Source: Tenacibaculum agarivorans (GTDB taxonomy: Bacteria; Bacteroidota; Bacteroidia; Flavobacteriales; Flavobacteriaceae). From it: DNA of 64,000 bases. This document shows, piece by piece, positions 34,355 to 44,301 of the stretch. Made by a program: the position numbers and the translations under genes. The stretch covers positions 47,425-111,424 of the forward strand of contig NZ_MSMP01000017.1 of the NCBI RefSeq assembly GCF_001936575.1, written 5' to 3'. The stretch's first letter is position 1. Every line of letters starts with the position of its first letter. Below the pieces are notes generated by a model, which saw only the letters and a program-made list of their open reading frames with translations, made no database searches and had not been told where the DNA came from.

Positions 34355-36499
34355 ATGAAATCGTTTTATAGTAAATATCTATTAATTATAGTGGGTTTAA
34401 TCACGCTTGTGAACTGTAAAAGTCAAGTGCAAAGTGAAAACGTAAAAAAGAAAGAACATAAGCTTGTACTTTTCGATTTTGAAAACATTCAAGAAAAATC
34501 ACGTGTAAAACCACAAGATGCAACTTTTGAATTTATTGAAGGTGAAAGAAACAACTATATAAAAGTGAATAATGGTTTTACAATTAAAGAACCTGGTGTA
34601 AAGTTATTTGCAGAAAAACCTTGGGACTTATCAACATATTTTCAAGTAAAAGCAGATGTTAAGAATATAGGAGATGAAGATATTCAAGTAGAAATGTTTG
34701 TTGGAAATGACCCAAGTTTATTGCTACGTTGGTATTGTTCTGATTATATAGATTTAAAACCTGGAGAAGGAAAAACAATAACAGTAGATCTAGCTTGGAC
34801 CCCATGGATTAATAAACCACAAATTGAATTCAAGGGCATGAATGGTGCACCTGGAAAAATTAAAACAGACTTAACTAAGGTTACAGAAATTACTTTCAAT
34901 TCACGTTATGCAACCAAACGAAACAATTTTACAGTAGATAATGTTAGAGCTGTAGGAGCATATAAAGAAAAAAGCTCTAAAGATTTCTTTCCTTTTATAG
35001 ATGAGTTTGGTCAATATAAACATGCAGATTGGAAAGGAAAAATACACTCTAAAGAGGAGTTAATCGAAACTGCAAATAAAGAGTTAGCTGCCTTAGAGGT
35101 TAGCAAAGGAGCCCCAAATATTGGAAAGTATGGAGGTTGGACTGCCGGACCGAAACTAAAAGCTACTGGTTTTTTTAGAACTGAAAAATTAGATGGTAAA
35201 TGGTGGATGGTAGATCCTGAAGGCTATTTATTCTGGACTGCTGGATTAAATTGTGTGTCTTCAGATGCTGTATCAACCGGAATTACTGATAGAGAAAACT
35301 ACTTCGCAAAATTGCCAACTGAAAATGAAAAGTTAGGTCAGTTTTATGAAGAAACTAAATTTACTCCTAACCATGGATTTTACTTTGATAAAGTACCTTA
35401 TACTACATATAACTTTTATCAAAGTAATTTATACAGAAAATACGGAGACAATTGGAAGAAAAAATTTCAGGATATAGCACATAAAAGAATTAAAGATTGG
35501 GGAATGAATACTATTGGATTCATGTCTGATTTTGGAGCTACTCGACAAGGAAGGACACCGTATGTAGGTTCTATTTGGATTAAAGAAACACCAAAAATAG
35601 AAGGATCTACAGGATATTGGGGACCAATGCATGACGTTTTTGATCCTAATTTCAGGAAAGCTGTTAAAGAATCTATATCTGCTCAAAAAGAAGGAGCAAA
35701 CGATCCTTGGTGTATTGGATATTTTATTGATAATGAATTGTCATGGGGACTTTTAGGTTCTTTATCTGTAGGAACATTAAAAAGTCCTGCGACTCAACCT
35801 GCTAAAATCGAGTTTGTAAACGATTTAAAATCGAAATACAAAACTATAGAAGAATTGAATAAAGTTTGGGAAGCAAAGTATACCTCTTGGAACAATATGC
35901 TAGAAGTAACTGAAGAACCAAACGAAGAATTAGCAAGAACAGATTTAGTTGGTTTTTATAGAAAAATAGCAGATACTTATTTTAAAATCATACATGAAGA
36001 AATTAGAAAAGTAGCTCCTAATCAAAATTATTTAGGTTGTCGTTTTGCTTGGGCAAACAACGATGTGGTTTTATCAACAGCCAGTAAATATTTAGATATT
36101 ATGAGCTTTAATAAATATGAATATAGTGTAGAAAAAGTTTCACTTCCTAAAGGTGTCGATAAACCAATTATGATTGGAGAGTTTCATTTTGGAGCAAATG
36201 ATAGAGGAAGTTTTCATATAGGGGTGAAAAAAGCAAAAAACCAGGCAGAAAGAGGTCAGATGTATCAAGATTATATTCAAGGAGCATTAAGAAACCCGTA
36301 TATAATTGGAGCACATTGGTTTCAATATATAGATGAACCAAATACAGGACGTTTTGATGGTGAAAACTACAATGTAGGATTCATAGATGTTTGTGATAAC
36401 CCTTTTGAAGAAGTAATAGATAAAGTAAGAGAAACTACTTATTCTATGTATGAGTATCGTAGAGAAAATAATTCAAAAAGTTTTAGTAGCGTTAAGTAA
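34355..36499 (+). CDS. GH50 beta-agarase-like lipoprotein (first copy)
   Basis: 714 residues. Lipobox TLVNC with Cys21. A jelly-roll N-terminal domain (~35-205) precedes the GH50 barrel: GKWWMVDPEGYLFWTAGLNC, then the acid/base Glu461 in CIGYFIDNELSWG and the nucleophile Glu609 in IMIGEFHFGA; HWFQYIDEPNTGRFDGENYNVGF is another family hallmark. GH50 enzymes cut beta-1,4 bonds of agarose, often exolytically to neoagarobiose, which suits the cytoplasmic GH117 of the same operon. Last gene of the AHG operon, followed by a strong terminator. A paralogue lies at 47564-49903. Confidence 0.9.
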   Translation: MKSFYSKYLLIIVGLITLVNCKSQVQSENVKKKEHKLVLFDFENIQEKSRVKPQDATFEFIEGERNNYIKVNNGFTIKEPGVKLFAEKPWDLSTYFQVKADVKNIGDEDIQVEMFVGNDPSLLLRWYCSDYIDLKPGEGKTITVDLAWTPWINKPQIEFKGMNGAPGKIKTDLTKVTEITFNSRYATKRNNFTVDNVRAVGAYKEKSSKDFFPFIDEFGQYKHADWKGKIHSKEELIETANKELAALEVSKGAPNIGKYGGWTAGPKLKATGFFRTEKLDGKWWMVDPEGYLFWTAGLNCVSSDAVSTGITDRENYFAKLPTENEKLGQFYEETKFTPNHGFYFDKVPYTTYNFYQSNLYRKYGDNWKKKFQDIAHKRIKDWGMNTIGFMSDFGATRQGRTPYVGSIWIKETPKIEGSTGYWGPMHDVFDPNFRKAVKESISAQKEGANDPWCIGYFIDNELSWGLLGSLSVGTLKSPATQPAKIEFVNDLKSKYKTIEELNKVWEAKYTSWNNMLEVTEEPNEELARTDLVGFYRKIADTYFKIIHEEIRKVAPNQNYLGCRFAWANNDVVLSTASKYLDIMSFNKYEYSVEKVSLPKGVDKPIMIGEFHFGANDRGSFHIGVKKAKNQAERGQMYQDYIQGALRNPYIIGAHWFQYIDEPNTGRFDGENYNVGFIDVCDNPFEEVIDKVRETTYSMYEYRRENNSKSFSSVK

Positions 36500-36524
36500 G
36501 AAAATTCTATTGAATTTTTGAAGT

Positions 36525-36555
36525 AAAAGCTGTCCATAAAAAGACAGCTTTTTTT
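36525..36555 (+). terminator. Terminator of the AHG operon
   Basis: Stem AAAAGCTGTC (36525-36534) with GACAGCTTTT (36543-36552), 8-nt loop, then a T-run. It lies 25 bp past the GH50 stop and separates the AHG operon from the GH2 gene. Confidence 0.88.
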
Positions 36556-36668
36556 GAATATTCTCTTGAGAAGAGTAAGAGGACTTAACTTAAATAAGTT
36601 TATTTTATTTTTCAAATATAAATAATATATTTACATATGAATAATCAAATCAAAATTAGAAGATATAC

Positions 36669-39146
36669 ATGAAGAATATTAGTCAAGATGAAAAAGAGAA
36701 AATGAGTAGAAAAGGAGTTGTCTCCAATGAAAAAATCGTTTTCGACTTAAGTGGAAACAATTGGCAAATGGAAGGTATAAGACCAGATGAAGGAGTAAAG
36801 ATTGGTTTTCATGAATTAAACTTTGATATCACTGGAGATTCATTCAACTGGATTTATGCTAAAGTACCTGGAGATGTGTATACTGATTTATGGAGAGCAG
36901 GTAGATTAGAAGACCCTCATTATGGTAGGAATAGTTTAAAAGCCAAATGGGTTCCAGAAAATGAATGGTGGTACAAACGCCAGTTTGATGTTCCTAAAGA
37001 AATGTTTGAAAAAAGAATTCAATTGGTTTTTGACGGAGTAGATTTTGCTTGTGATGTATGGCTAAATGGTGAATTTTTAGGAACACATGAAGGTATGTTT
37101 TCTAAATTTAAATTTGATGTTTCAAAGATCATTCGTTTTGAAAACCTACGATTTGGAACCAATGTGTTAATGGTACGTTTACATCCAGCACCAAGGCGTT
37201 ATAGTCAAGTTGCTGGAAGGAAACCAGCATGGCATGGAGATTATTGGGTGAGTTTACCACCAACAGGAATTTGGAAACCAGTGTATTTAGAAGCAATGGG
37301 AAATGTAACCATTGAAGATACATACGTAAAACCTACGGTTGTTTCAGACAATTCCGCTAAACTAGATGTAGAAATTGAACTAGAAAATCATGAAGAAGAA
37401 TCGAAGAAAGTAACCTTAAAAGTTGATGTAGAAGGAGAAAATTTTAAATCTAAAGTATATACTGTTTCGAAAGCGGTAACATTAGATAAAGGGACGAATA
37501 AAGTTGAGTTAGCTTTAGATATAGATGAAGCAAAACTTTGGTGGCCTTGGGACTTAGGAGATCAGAATTTATATATAGCCAAGGTTACGGTTTTAGAAAG
37601 CGAGAGTTTACACGATACTACTGAAACTACTTTTGGAATTAGAGAGATAAAAATGGAACATAACCCCGGATTTACTTTAGATCAAGTAGAAAATCCTTGG
37701 ACAGTTATGATTAATGGTAAACGTCATTTCATGCGTTCTGGAACTTGGGGTGGACCACCTGATATTTTTATGGGAAGAGCACATAAAAGTAAATACGAAG
37801 AGTTAATCAGATTAGCTAAAGAGGCAAACTTTAATAACTTGCGAATTTTCGGTTGGCATCCAGAAGAGATACCATATTTCTATGAACTATGTAATAGAGC
37901 AGGTATTACAGTATGGCAAGATGTGCTACCATTAGCAAGTTTATCTTTACCAAAAGATGAAGAGTTTAAAAAAGCTGTTTTTGAAGAAGCTATAGCATCT
38001 GTTAAAGAGCAACGCAATCATCCTTGTATTGTGTTACTTGAAGGTTCAGAAGAATTATTTATGACGGCATCTGATCCACAACACAATCTCAATTTTGTTA
38101 ATGAATTAGGTGAAGCAATTAAACCATATACTTCATTATACTATATTCCATCTTCGCCTTTAAGTGATGAGGTAGGATTAAACTTAGGTTTTAAACCTAA
38201 TGAAAGTTATCATGCAAATGATTTATTCTACGGAGAAGGAGAATTTGTAATGGAGGATTACTTCCCGAGTTTAGATTATGCAGTTATTCCAGAGCTTGCA
38301 ATTTCCTCATGTCCAAATGTAGAAAGTATCAAGAAATTTATTCCTGAAGATGAAATTTGGCCGCCGGGACCAAGCTGGGGGCATCACTGGACGGATTTTG
38401 ATGCATTACGAACGTTAAATTTTGAAGTTTTAGGTGATCAATCGAGAGATGGTTTTGAAAAATTTGTTAAAGCTACTCAAATTGCACAAGGAGTAATTTT
38501 TCAATATGCATTAGAACATTTTAGAACAAGGAAACCAAAAACAAGTGCCATTTGTATCTGTCATTATATCACATTTGCGCCAGATATGAAATGGGGAATC
38601 GTAGATTACTATCAAGAGAAAAAAATATCTTTTGATTATGTGAAAAAAGCATATCAACCTGTTTTAATTACCATGAAACATTATGATAGACGTTGGTTGC
38701 CAGGCGAAGAATTTAAAGGTGAGTTATGGGTAGTAAATGATTATTATAAATCATTTAAAAATTGTAAAGCCACTATTAAGTTCTTAGACGGAAATAAGTC
38801 GGTAGTAAAACAAGAATTCTATGATCTTGATGAGATTTCAGGAGATAGCTCAAGTAAATTTATAGATGTTTCCTGTACAGTTCCAGGAGGATTAGGTGAT
38901 AAGTTTTATGTAGAAATCAATCTATTGGATGCTGAAGGAAATGAACTGTCTGCAAATGACTACATGTTATTGGTAGCAGATAAAAAGAAAGACAAAGAAG
39001 AGTTAAGAGCAATTGGTAAAGAAGCTTTTGATATTAAGCAAAAATACGGTTGGGCTAACTACTTTAGATATTACCCTAGTTTAGGTGGTGAGGAAGGATA
39101 CAAAGAGGCTGATGAAACCATGCCTATTGCTAGAGGTTTTGAATAA
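36669..39146 (+). CDS. Cytoplasmic GH2-family glycosidase (beta-mannosidase/beta-galactosidase type)
   Basis: 825 residues. Jelly-roll (VPGDVYTDLWRAGRLEDPHYGRN, WYKRQFDVP, LVFDGVDFACDVWLNGEFLG), Ig-like domain (~210-320) and TIM barrel (NLRIFGWHPEEIPYFYELCNRAGITVWQD). The acid/base region reads HPCIVLLEGSEELF instead of the common WNGNNE, and the nucleophile region reads VIPELAISSC instead of SEFGMQS; the Glu residues are kept. No signal peptide, so it acts on imported sugars, probably removing beta-galactose from agar or porphyran oligosaccharides (inference). Own promoter region upstream; ends at a hairpin shared with iclR. Confidence 0.85.
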   Translation: MKNISQDEKEKMSRKGVVSNEKIVFDLSGNNWQMEGIRPDEGVKIGFHELNFDITGDSFNWIYAKVPGDVYTDLWRAGRLEDPHYGRNSLKAKWVPENEWWYKRQFDVPKEMFEKRIQLVFDGVDFACDVWLNGEFLGTHEGMFSKFKFDVSKIIRFENLRFGTNVLMVRLHPAPRRYSQVAGRKPAWHGDYWVSLPPTGIWKPVYLEAMGNVTIEDTYVKPTVVSDNSAKLDVEIELENHEEESKKVTLKVDVEGENFKSKVYTVSKAVTLDKGTNKVELALDIDEAKLWWPWDLGDQNLYIAKVTVLESESLHDTTETTFGIREIKMEHNPGFTLDQVENPWTVMINGKRHFMRSGTWGGPPDIFMGRAHKSKYEELIRLAKEANFNNLRIFGWHPEEIPYFYELCNRAGITVWQDVLPLASLSLPKDEEFKKAVFEEAIASVKEQRNHPCIVLLEGSEELFMTASDPQHNLNFVNELGEAIKPYTSLYYIPSSPLSDEVGLNLGFKPNESYHANDLFYGEGEFVMEDYFPSLDYAVIPELAISSCPNVESIKKFIPEDEIWPPGPSWGHHWTDFDALRTLNFEVLGDQSRDGFEKFVKATQIAQGVIFQYALEHFRTRKPKTSAICICHYITFAPDMKWGIVDYYQEKKISFDYVKKAYQPVLITMKHYDRRWLPGEEFKGELWVVNDYYKSFKNCKATIKFLDGNKSVVKQEFYDLDEISGDSSSKFIDVSCTVPGGLGDKFYVEINLLDAEGNELSANDYMLLVADKKKDKEELRAIGKEAFDIKQKYGWANYFRYYPSLGGEEGYKEADETMPIARGFE

Positions 39147-39155
39147 ACTATAGAT

Positions 39156-39183
39156 CAAGAAACCTTGTAATTAAGGTTTCTTG
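39156..39183. terminator. Hairpin between GH2 and IclR genes
   Basis: CAAGAAACCTT (39156-39166) pairs perfectly with AAGGTTTCTTG (39173-39183) around a 6-nt loop. It lies between convergent genes; the flanking T content is modest. Confidence 0.65.
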
Positions 39184-39188
39184 GTTAT

Positions 39189-39953
39189 TTAGATTTTTTG
39201 TAATCCAATAGCTTGGTTGATTGATGAAGAAGCTTTTAAAATTTCTTCAATCATAAAATCGCTAGAGTCTTGTTCTTTTGACACATTGATTAAGCTTGAA
39301 ATGGCTAAAGCTCCAAAAAGGCCTGTTTTAGGATTTCCAATAGGAACTGAAAGATCAGTAACTCCTAAATTTAAATCACTTTGTTGAAGTATAAAACCGT
39401 CAGTTTTAATAGTTGATAATTGTGCTAAAAATTTCTGTTTTTCTTCTTTAGAAAAATCTAAGAAGTGACTGTCTTTTTTGAGAATTTGATCTCTCTTTTT
39501 AGCACTTAAGAAAGATAAAATGAGTTTACCTGAAGCGGTTTTTATTAAAGGAAAAAGGCTTCCTTCCTCTATAGATAAAGATACTGGTCCAGGACTCTTA
39601 GTTTGTGAGATAACCATAAGCTTATGGTCTTTAATAATACTCAAATGACAAGATTGATTGGTAGCATGAGATAGCTTTTCCATAATGGGTTTAGCTGCAT
39701 TTAGTAAACCATCAATAGGACTATGACTGTGTGATAATTGAAATAGTTTCAAAGTTAATGAGAACTTTCCCGAAGATGGATCTTTAGCAATGTAACCCCG
39801 CTCTTCAAGAGAAACTAACATTCTATAAAATTCATTAGGATTTCTTTCGATTCCTTTGGCTATTTCAACTTGAGATTGAGGTATTGCTTTGTGAGATAAA
39901 TATTCTAAAATATCTAAACCTTTATCTAAAGCAGGTGCGTTGTACTTACTCAT
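39189..39953 (-). CDS. IclR-family transcriptional regulator
   Basis: 254 residues from the ATG at 39953-39951. A longer frame begins at a TTG seven codons upstream (39974), but MSKYNAPALDKGLDILEYLS is the usual IclR start, so I prefer the ATG. Winged HTH: SQVEIAKGIERNPNEFYRMLVSLEERGYIAKD; effector domain: HLSIIKDHKLMVISQ, LIKTASGKLILSFL, TDLSVPIGNPKTGLFGALAISS. It diverges from the solute-binding/CoA-transferase operon across ~60 bp with two tandem dyads, and most likely controls that operon in response to a small acid or sugar acid (inference). Confidence 0.92.
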   Translation of the reverse strand: MSKYNAPALDKGLDILEYLSHKAIPQSQVEIAKGIERNPNEFYRMLVSLEERGYIAKDPSSGKFSLTLKLFQLSHSHSPIDGLLNAAKPIMEKLSHATNQSCHLSIIKDHKLMVISQTKSPGPVSLSIEEGSLFPLIKTASGKLILSFLSAKKRDQILKKDSHFLDFSKEEKQKFLAQLSTIKTDGFILQQSDLNLGVTDLSVPIGNPKTGLFGALAISSLINVSKEQDSSDFMIEEILKASSSINQAIGLQKI

Positions 39954-39968
39954 AGGCGATAAAAGTAT

Positions 39969-40001
39969 AAACAAATGTTTTTAAATACAAACGGTATGTT
40001 T
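39969..40001. promoter_or_regulatory. Two tandem dyads between iclR and the CoA-transferase operon
   Basis: AAACA-AA-TGTTT (39969-39980) is a perfect dyad; AAAC-GGTAT-GTTT (39989-40001) is a second, centred ~20.5 bp away, i.e. on the same face of the helix. This is a plausible IclR operator in the short divergent interval. Confidence 0.5.
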
Positions 40002-40014
40002 ACCTATAAATAAA

Positions 40015-41166
40015 ATGATGAAAAAAAAACAAATACATTTAAAAGGAATTACATGGAATCATAGTAGAGGTTTTACCTCTGTAGTGGCTACAGCACAAAG
40101 ATTTCATGAACTAAATCCTTCCATTGAAATAACATGGGAGAAAAGATCACTACAAGCTTTCGCAGATGAACCTATAAATGAATTAGCTAAACGATACGAT
40201 TTATTAGTTATAGATCATCCTTGGGCAGGTTTTGCGGCTAAAACAGGAACTATTCTTCCTTTAAATAAATATTTACCAGAAGATTTTCTGAAAGGACAAG
40301 AAGAAAACTCTGTAGGTAAATCTCATGAAAGTTATAGTTATGATAATGATCAATGGGCATTAGCTATTGATGCGGCTACACCTGTTGCAGCATACAGACC
40401 TGATTTATTTGAAAAAATGAATTTGAATGTACCTAAAACTTGGGAAGATTTGGTGAACTTATCTAAAAAAGGAATGGTAGCAATACCTGGAATCCCTCAA
40501 GATACTTTAATGAGTTTTTATATGGTATGTTGTACCTTAGGAGAAGATGTTTGTTTGAATAAAGAGGAAGTGATTTCTGAAAAAGTAGGGTTACAAGCAT
40601 TAGAAATCTTAAGAGAATTAGGAAAAAATATTTCAGAAGAAAGTTATCATATGAATCCTATTCAGGTGTATGAAGCAATGACATTAAGCGATACTTATGC
40701 CTATTCTCCTTTTGCCTATGGTTATTCTAATTATTCTAAATCGGGTTACGCAAGAAAACTACTGAAGTTTTGTGATATGGTGAGTATCAAAGGAAATCCG
40801 TTAGTTACAACTTTAGGAGGTACAGGTTTAGCAATTTCTTCATCATGCAATCATATAAAAGAAGCAGTAGATTACGCAAGATTTGTTGGTGATCCTGAGA
40901 CTCAAAAAACATTGTTTTTTAATAATGGAGGTCAACCAGGGCATAGAGAAGCATGGTTAGATACTCGTGTTAATTATAATAGTTTAGATTATTTTAAAGA
41001 TACGTTACCGGCTTTAGATAGAGCGTTTTTAAGACCTAGATATCATGGGCATATGTATTTTCAAGATAACGCAGGAGCTCCAATACGCGAGTATATGATG
41101 AAAGGAGGAGATTCAAAAAATCTTCTGAATAAATTAAACGATTTATATAAAGAGTCGTTATCGTAA
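40015..41166 (+). CDS. Solute-binding-protein family 1 homologue without signal peptide
   Basis: 383 residues with the fold signature of ABC sugar-binding proteins (LKGITWNHSRGFTSVVATAQRFHELNPSIEITWEKRSLQAF; LLVIDHPWAG; WALAIDAATPVAAYRPDLFEKM; PKTWEDLVNLSKKG). The N-terminus MMKKKQIHLKGITW enters the first strand of the fold directly, so there is no signal peptide and no lipobox. No ABC permease or ATPase is nearby. A cytoplasmic ligand-binding or sensor role, or an enzyme-like role derived from the SBP fold, is possible. It opens an operon of CoA-transferases, enoyl-CoA hydratase and aldehyde dehydrogenase. ATG is duplicated (MMKK); the first was taken. Confidence 0.82.
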   Translation: MMKKKQIHLKGITWNHSRGFTSVVATAQRFHELNPSIEITWEKRSLQAFADEPINELAKRYDLLVIDHPWAGFAAKTGTILPLNKYLPEDFLKGQEENSVGKSHESYSYDNDQWALAIDAATPVAAYRPDLFEKMNLNVPKTWEDLVNLSKKGMVAIPGIPQDTLMSFYMVCCTLGEDVCLNKEEVISEKVGLQALEILRELGKNISEESYHMNPIQVYEAMTLSDTYAYSPFAYGYSNYSKSGYARKLLKFCDMVSIKGNPLVTTLGGTGLAISSSCNHIKEAVDYARFVGDPETQKTLFFNNGGQPGHREAWLDTRVNYNSLDYFKDTLPALDRAFLRPRYHGHMYFQDNAGAPIREYMMKGGDSKNLLNKLNDLYKESLS

Positions 41167-41186
41167 CTTAAAATCAACAGAAGTTT

Positions 41187-42332
41187 ATGTTGCCTTTACA
41201 AGGAATTACCGTTTTAGAATTTTCACAATTTATGGCAGGCCCGTCAGCAGGATTAAAATTAGCTGATCTTGGGGCGCGTGTTATAAAAATTGAACGTCCA
41301 CAAAAAGGAGAATCGGGTCGTCAGATTGCAATTAAAAACCTATTCATTGAAAACGACAGTTTGGTTTTTCATACAATAAATAGAAACAAGGAGTCGTACA
41401 CAGCGAATTTAAAAGATCCAGAAGCTTTGGCTAAAGTAAAACAGCTAATAGCCAAGGCAGATATTATGACTCATAATTTTAGACCTGGAATAATGGAAAA
41501 AATAGGATTAGACTATGATACCGTGTCTAAAATTAATCCTAGAATAATTTATGGAGAAGTAACGGGGTATGGAAAAAAGGGGCCTTGGTCAAAAAAGCCA
41601 GGACAAGATTTATTAATACAGTCGCTTTCAGGTATAAATTTCTTGACAGGAAATGAAAAGCATGCGCCAACTCCAATGGGAATTGCAGCCGTAGATATGT
41701 TTACAGGAGCACATTTAGCACAAGGGATTTTGGCAGTATTATATCAAAGTCTGAAAACAAATAAAGGAGCTAAAGTATCTGTAAGCTTATTAGAGTCTGC
41801 ATTAGATATTCAATTTGAAGTGCTAACTACGTACTTAAATGATACTAAAAGACAACCAAAAAGAGCAAAACAAGGAAATGCTAATGCCTTTTTAGCGGCT
41901 CCATATGGAATTTATAAAACTGCTGATAGTTATTTGTCTCTGGCCATGGTTCCATTAGATAAATTGTTTGAAGTGCTACAAGAAAAATTACCTGTAAAAT
42001 TTCAAAATCAGGAAGATTGGTTTCATAAGAAAGATGAAATTATGGAATATGTAAGCTCCATTTTTATACGTAAAACAACTTCAGAATGGCTATCAGTTTT
42101 AGAACCAGAAGATATTTGGTGTTCTGATGTCTACAATTATGAACAACTTTTGAATCATGAGGCATATAAAATATTAGAAATGGATCAAACAGTTGAAACA
42201 ATAAAAGGCGAGAAAGTTAGAACAACAAGGTGTCCTATACGTATAGATCATCAACAAATTTTCTCAACTAAATCTGCTCCAAAAGTAGGAGAACATACAG
42301 CACTTATTAATCAAGAATTTAACTTAAACTAA
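41187..42332 (+). CDS. Class III CoA-transferase (CaiB/BaiF family), copy 1
   Basis: 381 residues. [35 protein letters not shown] is the family start, [16 protein letters not shown] and [17 protein letters not shown] follow, and the catalytic Asp170 lies in [17 protein letters not shown]. Members transfer CoA between a carboxylate and a CoA thioester, or racemise alpha-methylacyl-CoA. Immediately followed by a paralogue that shares nearly every motif. Substrate unknown. Length is slightly below the usual ~400. Confidence 0.9.
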   Translation: MLPLQGITVLEFSQFMAGPSAGLKLADLGARVIKIERPQKGESGRQIAIKNLFIENDSLVFHTINRNKESYTANLKDPEALAKVKQLIAKADIMTHNFRPGIMEKIGLDYDTVSKINPRIIYGEVTGYGKKGPWSKKPGQDLLIQSLSGINFLTGNEKHAPTPMGIAAVDMFTGAHLAQGILAVLYQSLKTNKGAKVSVSLLESALDIQFEVLTTYLNDTKRQPKRAKQGNANAFLAAPYGIYKTADSYLSLAMVPLDKLFEVLQEKLPVKFQNQEDWFHKKDEIMEYVSSIFIRKTTSEWLSVLEPEDIWCSDVYNYEQLLNHEAYKILEMDQTVETIKGEKVRTTRCPIRIDHQQIFSTKSAPKVGEHTALINQEFNLN

Positions 42333-42333
42333 T

Positions 42334-43488
42334 ATGATAAGTAAACCTTTACATGGAGTAGTTGTGTTAGATTTTAGCCAATTCCTTTCAGGACCTTCAG
42401 CAAGTTTAAAATTAGCTGATTTAGGAGCTAGAGTGATAAAGATAGAACAGCCAGAAACAGGTGATATCTGTAGATCTTTGTATAACTCAAATATCGTTTT
42501 TGATGAAAGTTCTACTATTTTTCATGCTATAAATAGAAATAAGCAGAGTTATCAGATTGATTTAAAAGATGAATCTCAGCGTTATAAAATAGAAGCATTA
42601 CTAAAAAAAGCAGATGTTGTAATCCATAACTTTAGACCAGGAGTAGCAAAACGACTAGGAATAGATTATGAGAGTGTAAAAAGTTTGCATCCTACAATAG
42701 TTTATGGAGAAATTTCAGGTTACGGTAAAGAAGGACCTTGGAAAAATAAACCCGGACAAGATTTGCTATTACAATCACTCTCTGGATTGACTACTCTTAG
42801 TGGTAATGACGGAGATGGACCAATTCCAATGGGACTTCCAGTTGTAGATCTTATTTCAGGAGTACATTTAGCACAAGGTATTTTAGCATGTCTATTTAGA
42901 AAAGCGAAACATAATATTGGTGGAATTGTAGAGGTAAGTATGTTAGAATCTATCTTAGAGTTTCAGTTTGAATCTATAACTACATATTTCCATGATGGAG
43001 GTGCGCCAACACAACGAACAAAAAGTAATAATGCACATCCATATCTTGGAGCTCCTTATGGGGTGTATCAAACAAAAGATGGTCATATGGCATTAGCAAT
43101 GGGACAAATCCCCGTTTTAGGCAATTTATTAGAATGTCCAAGTTTATTGATGTATGAAACTTTTGAAAGTTGGTATGATCAGCGTGATGAAATAAAAGCA
43201 ATTTTAGCTACCCACTTACAAACAAAAAATACATCTGAATGGTTGTCAGTATTAGAACCTGCTGATATATGGTGTGCTGATGTTTTAAATTGGAGTAGAT
43301 TATTCGATACGGAAGCATTTCAAATACTAAATATGATCCAAGAGATTGAACTTTCAGAAGGAAATACGCTAAAAACAACTAGATGTCCGATACAAATTAA
43401 TGATCAAATACTTACTTCAACTTTAAAAACACCAAAACTTGGAGAACATAATGCAGAAGTAGAAGAAGAGTTAAAAGTAAAGGTTTAG
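42334..43488 (+). CDS. Class III CoA-transferase (CaiB/BaiF family), copy 2
   Basis: 384 residues, tandem paralogue of the gene 1 bp upstream: same opening ([29 protein letters not shown]), same [17 protein letters not shown] segment, catalytic Asp172 in [16 protein letters not shown], and the same C-terminal phrase [17 protein letters not shown]. The pair may work as a heteromer, or on two successive acids; either is inference. Both keep the active-site Asp. Confidence 0.9.
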   Translation: MISKPLHGVVVLDFSQFLSGPSASLKLADLGARVIKIEQPETGDICRSLYNSNIVFDESSTIFHAINRNKQSYQIDLKDESQRYKIEALLKKADVVIHNFRPGVAKRLGIDYESVKSLHPTIVYGEISGYGKEGPWKNKPGQDLLLQSLSGLTTLSGNDGDGPIPMGLPVVDLISGVHLAQGILACLFRKAKHNIGGIVEVSMLESILEFQFESITTYFHDGGAPTQRTKSNNAHPYLGAPYGVYQTKDGHMALAMGQIPVLGNLLECPSLLMYETFESWYDQRDEIKAILATHLQTKNTSEWLSVLEPADIWCADVLNWSRLFDTEAFQILNMIQEIELSEGNTLKTTRCPIQINDQILTSTLKTPKLGEHNAEVEEELKVKV

Positions 43489-43492
43489 GATT

Positions 43493-44275
43493 ATGGAAGA
43501 ATTAAAATCACAATTACGAGTAAGAAAAGATAATGGAAAAGCCTATGTAACTCTAAATAGACCTCCTGCAAATAGTTATTTTTTGGAGTATTTACTCTAC
43601 ATAGAAGAAACATTGTTATCTCTAGAAAAAGATAAAACCATAAGCGTTGTGGTTATAAATAGTGCTTCAGAAAAGTTTTTTTGTGCTGGAGCAGATATTA
43701 AAATTTTCAGTAACAATTCAAGTGACCAAAATATAGAAATGGTCAAAGCTGCTAGAAAAGTTACGAAAACGATTACTTCTAGCGATAAAATTTATATCGC
43801 CTGTATACAAGGTCATATTTTAGGAGGAGGATTAGAGCTTGCTATGGCTTGCGATATAAGATTAGCAAAGGAAGGAAACTATTTAGTGGGATTACCTGAA
43901 GTTAAACTCGGACTGATGCCAGGAAATGGAGGTACCCCTAGATTGATTGATTTAATTGGGGCTTCTAAAGCAATGGAGTTGTTAGTAACTGGTGATAGTG
44001 TTACGCCTAAAAGAGCATATGAACTAGGTCTTTTTAATCAATTATATACCCATGAAAATTTTGAAGAAAAAGTAAGCGTCTTTGTCAACAACTTGGCTAA
44101 AGGACCTAAAAAAGCTATGAAAGCTATTAAAAATTACGTCATACAACATAAAGGAATGACTGCTGAACAAGCTTTACAGTTTGAGACTGAAAGTGTAAAT
44201 AAGCTATATGGCACTTATGATGCTATTGAAGGATTCAAAGCTTTTATAGAGAAAAGAACTCCTGAATTTGAATAA
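43493..44275 (+). CDS. Enoyl-CoA hydratase/isomerase family protein
   Basis: 260 residues, crotonase fold. The oxyanion hole lies in [12 protein letters not shown] and [11 protein letters not shown]; Glu115 (GGGLELAM) and Glu136 (GLPEVKLG) align with the two catalytic Glu of crotonase, with one extra residue between them. [14 protein letters not shown] and AMELLVTG follow as expected. It should hydrate or isomerise a CoA thioester made by the CoA-transferases. Substrate unknown; the C-terminal FIEKRTPEF is typical of the family. Confidence 0.9.
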   Translation: MEELKSQLRVRKDNGKAYVTLNRPPANSYFLEYLLYIEETLLSLEKDKTISVVVINSASEKFFCAGADIKIFSNNSSDQNIEMVKAARKVTKTITSSDKIYIACIQGHILGGGLELAMACDIRLAKEGNYLVGLPEVKLGLMPGNGGTPRLIDLIGASKAMELLVTGDSVTPKRAYELGLFNQLYTHENFEEKVSVFVNNLAKGPKKAMKAIKNYVIQHKGMTAEQALQFETESVNKLYGTYDAIEGFKAFIEKRTPEFE

Positions 44276-44301
44276 AAACAACACAAACAAAACATATTGA
44301 A

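Noticed and set aside
39954..39974. TTG start extending iclR by seven codons
   Set aside because: It adds an atypical hydrophobic MFILLSP leader and overlaps the perfect dyad; the ATG at 39953 gives the usual family start.
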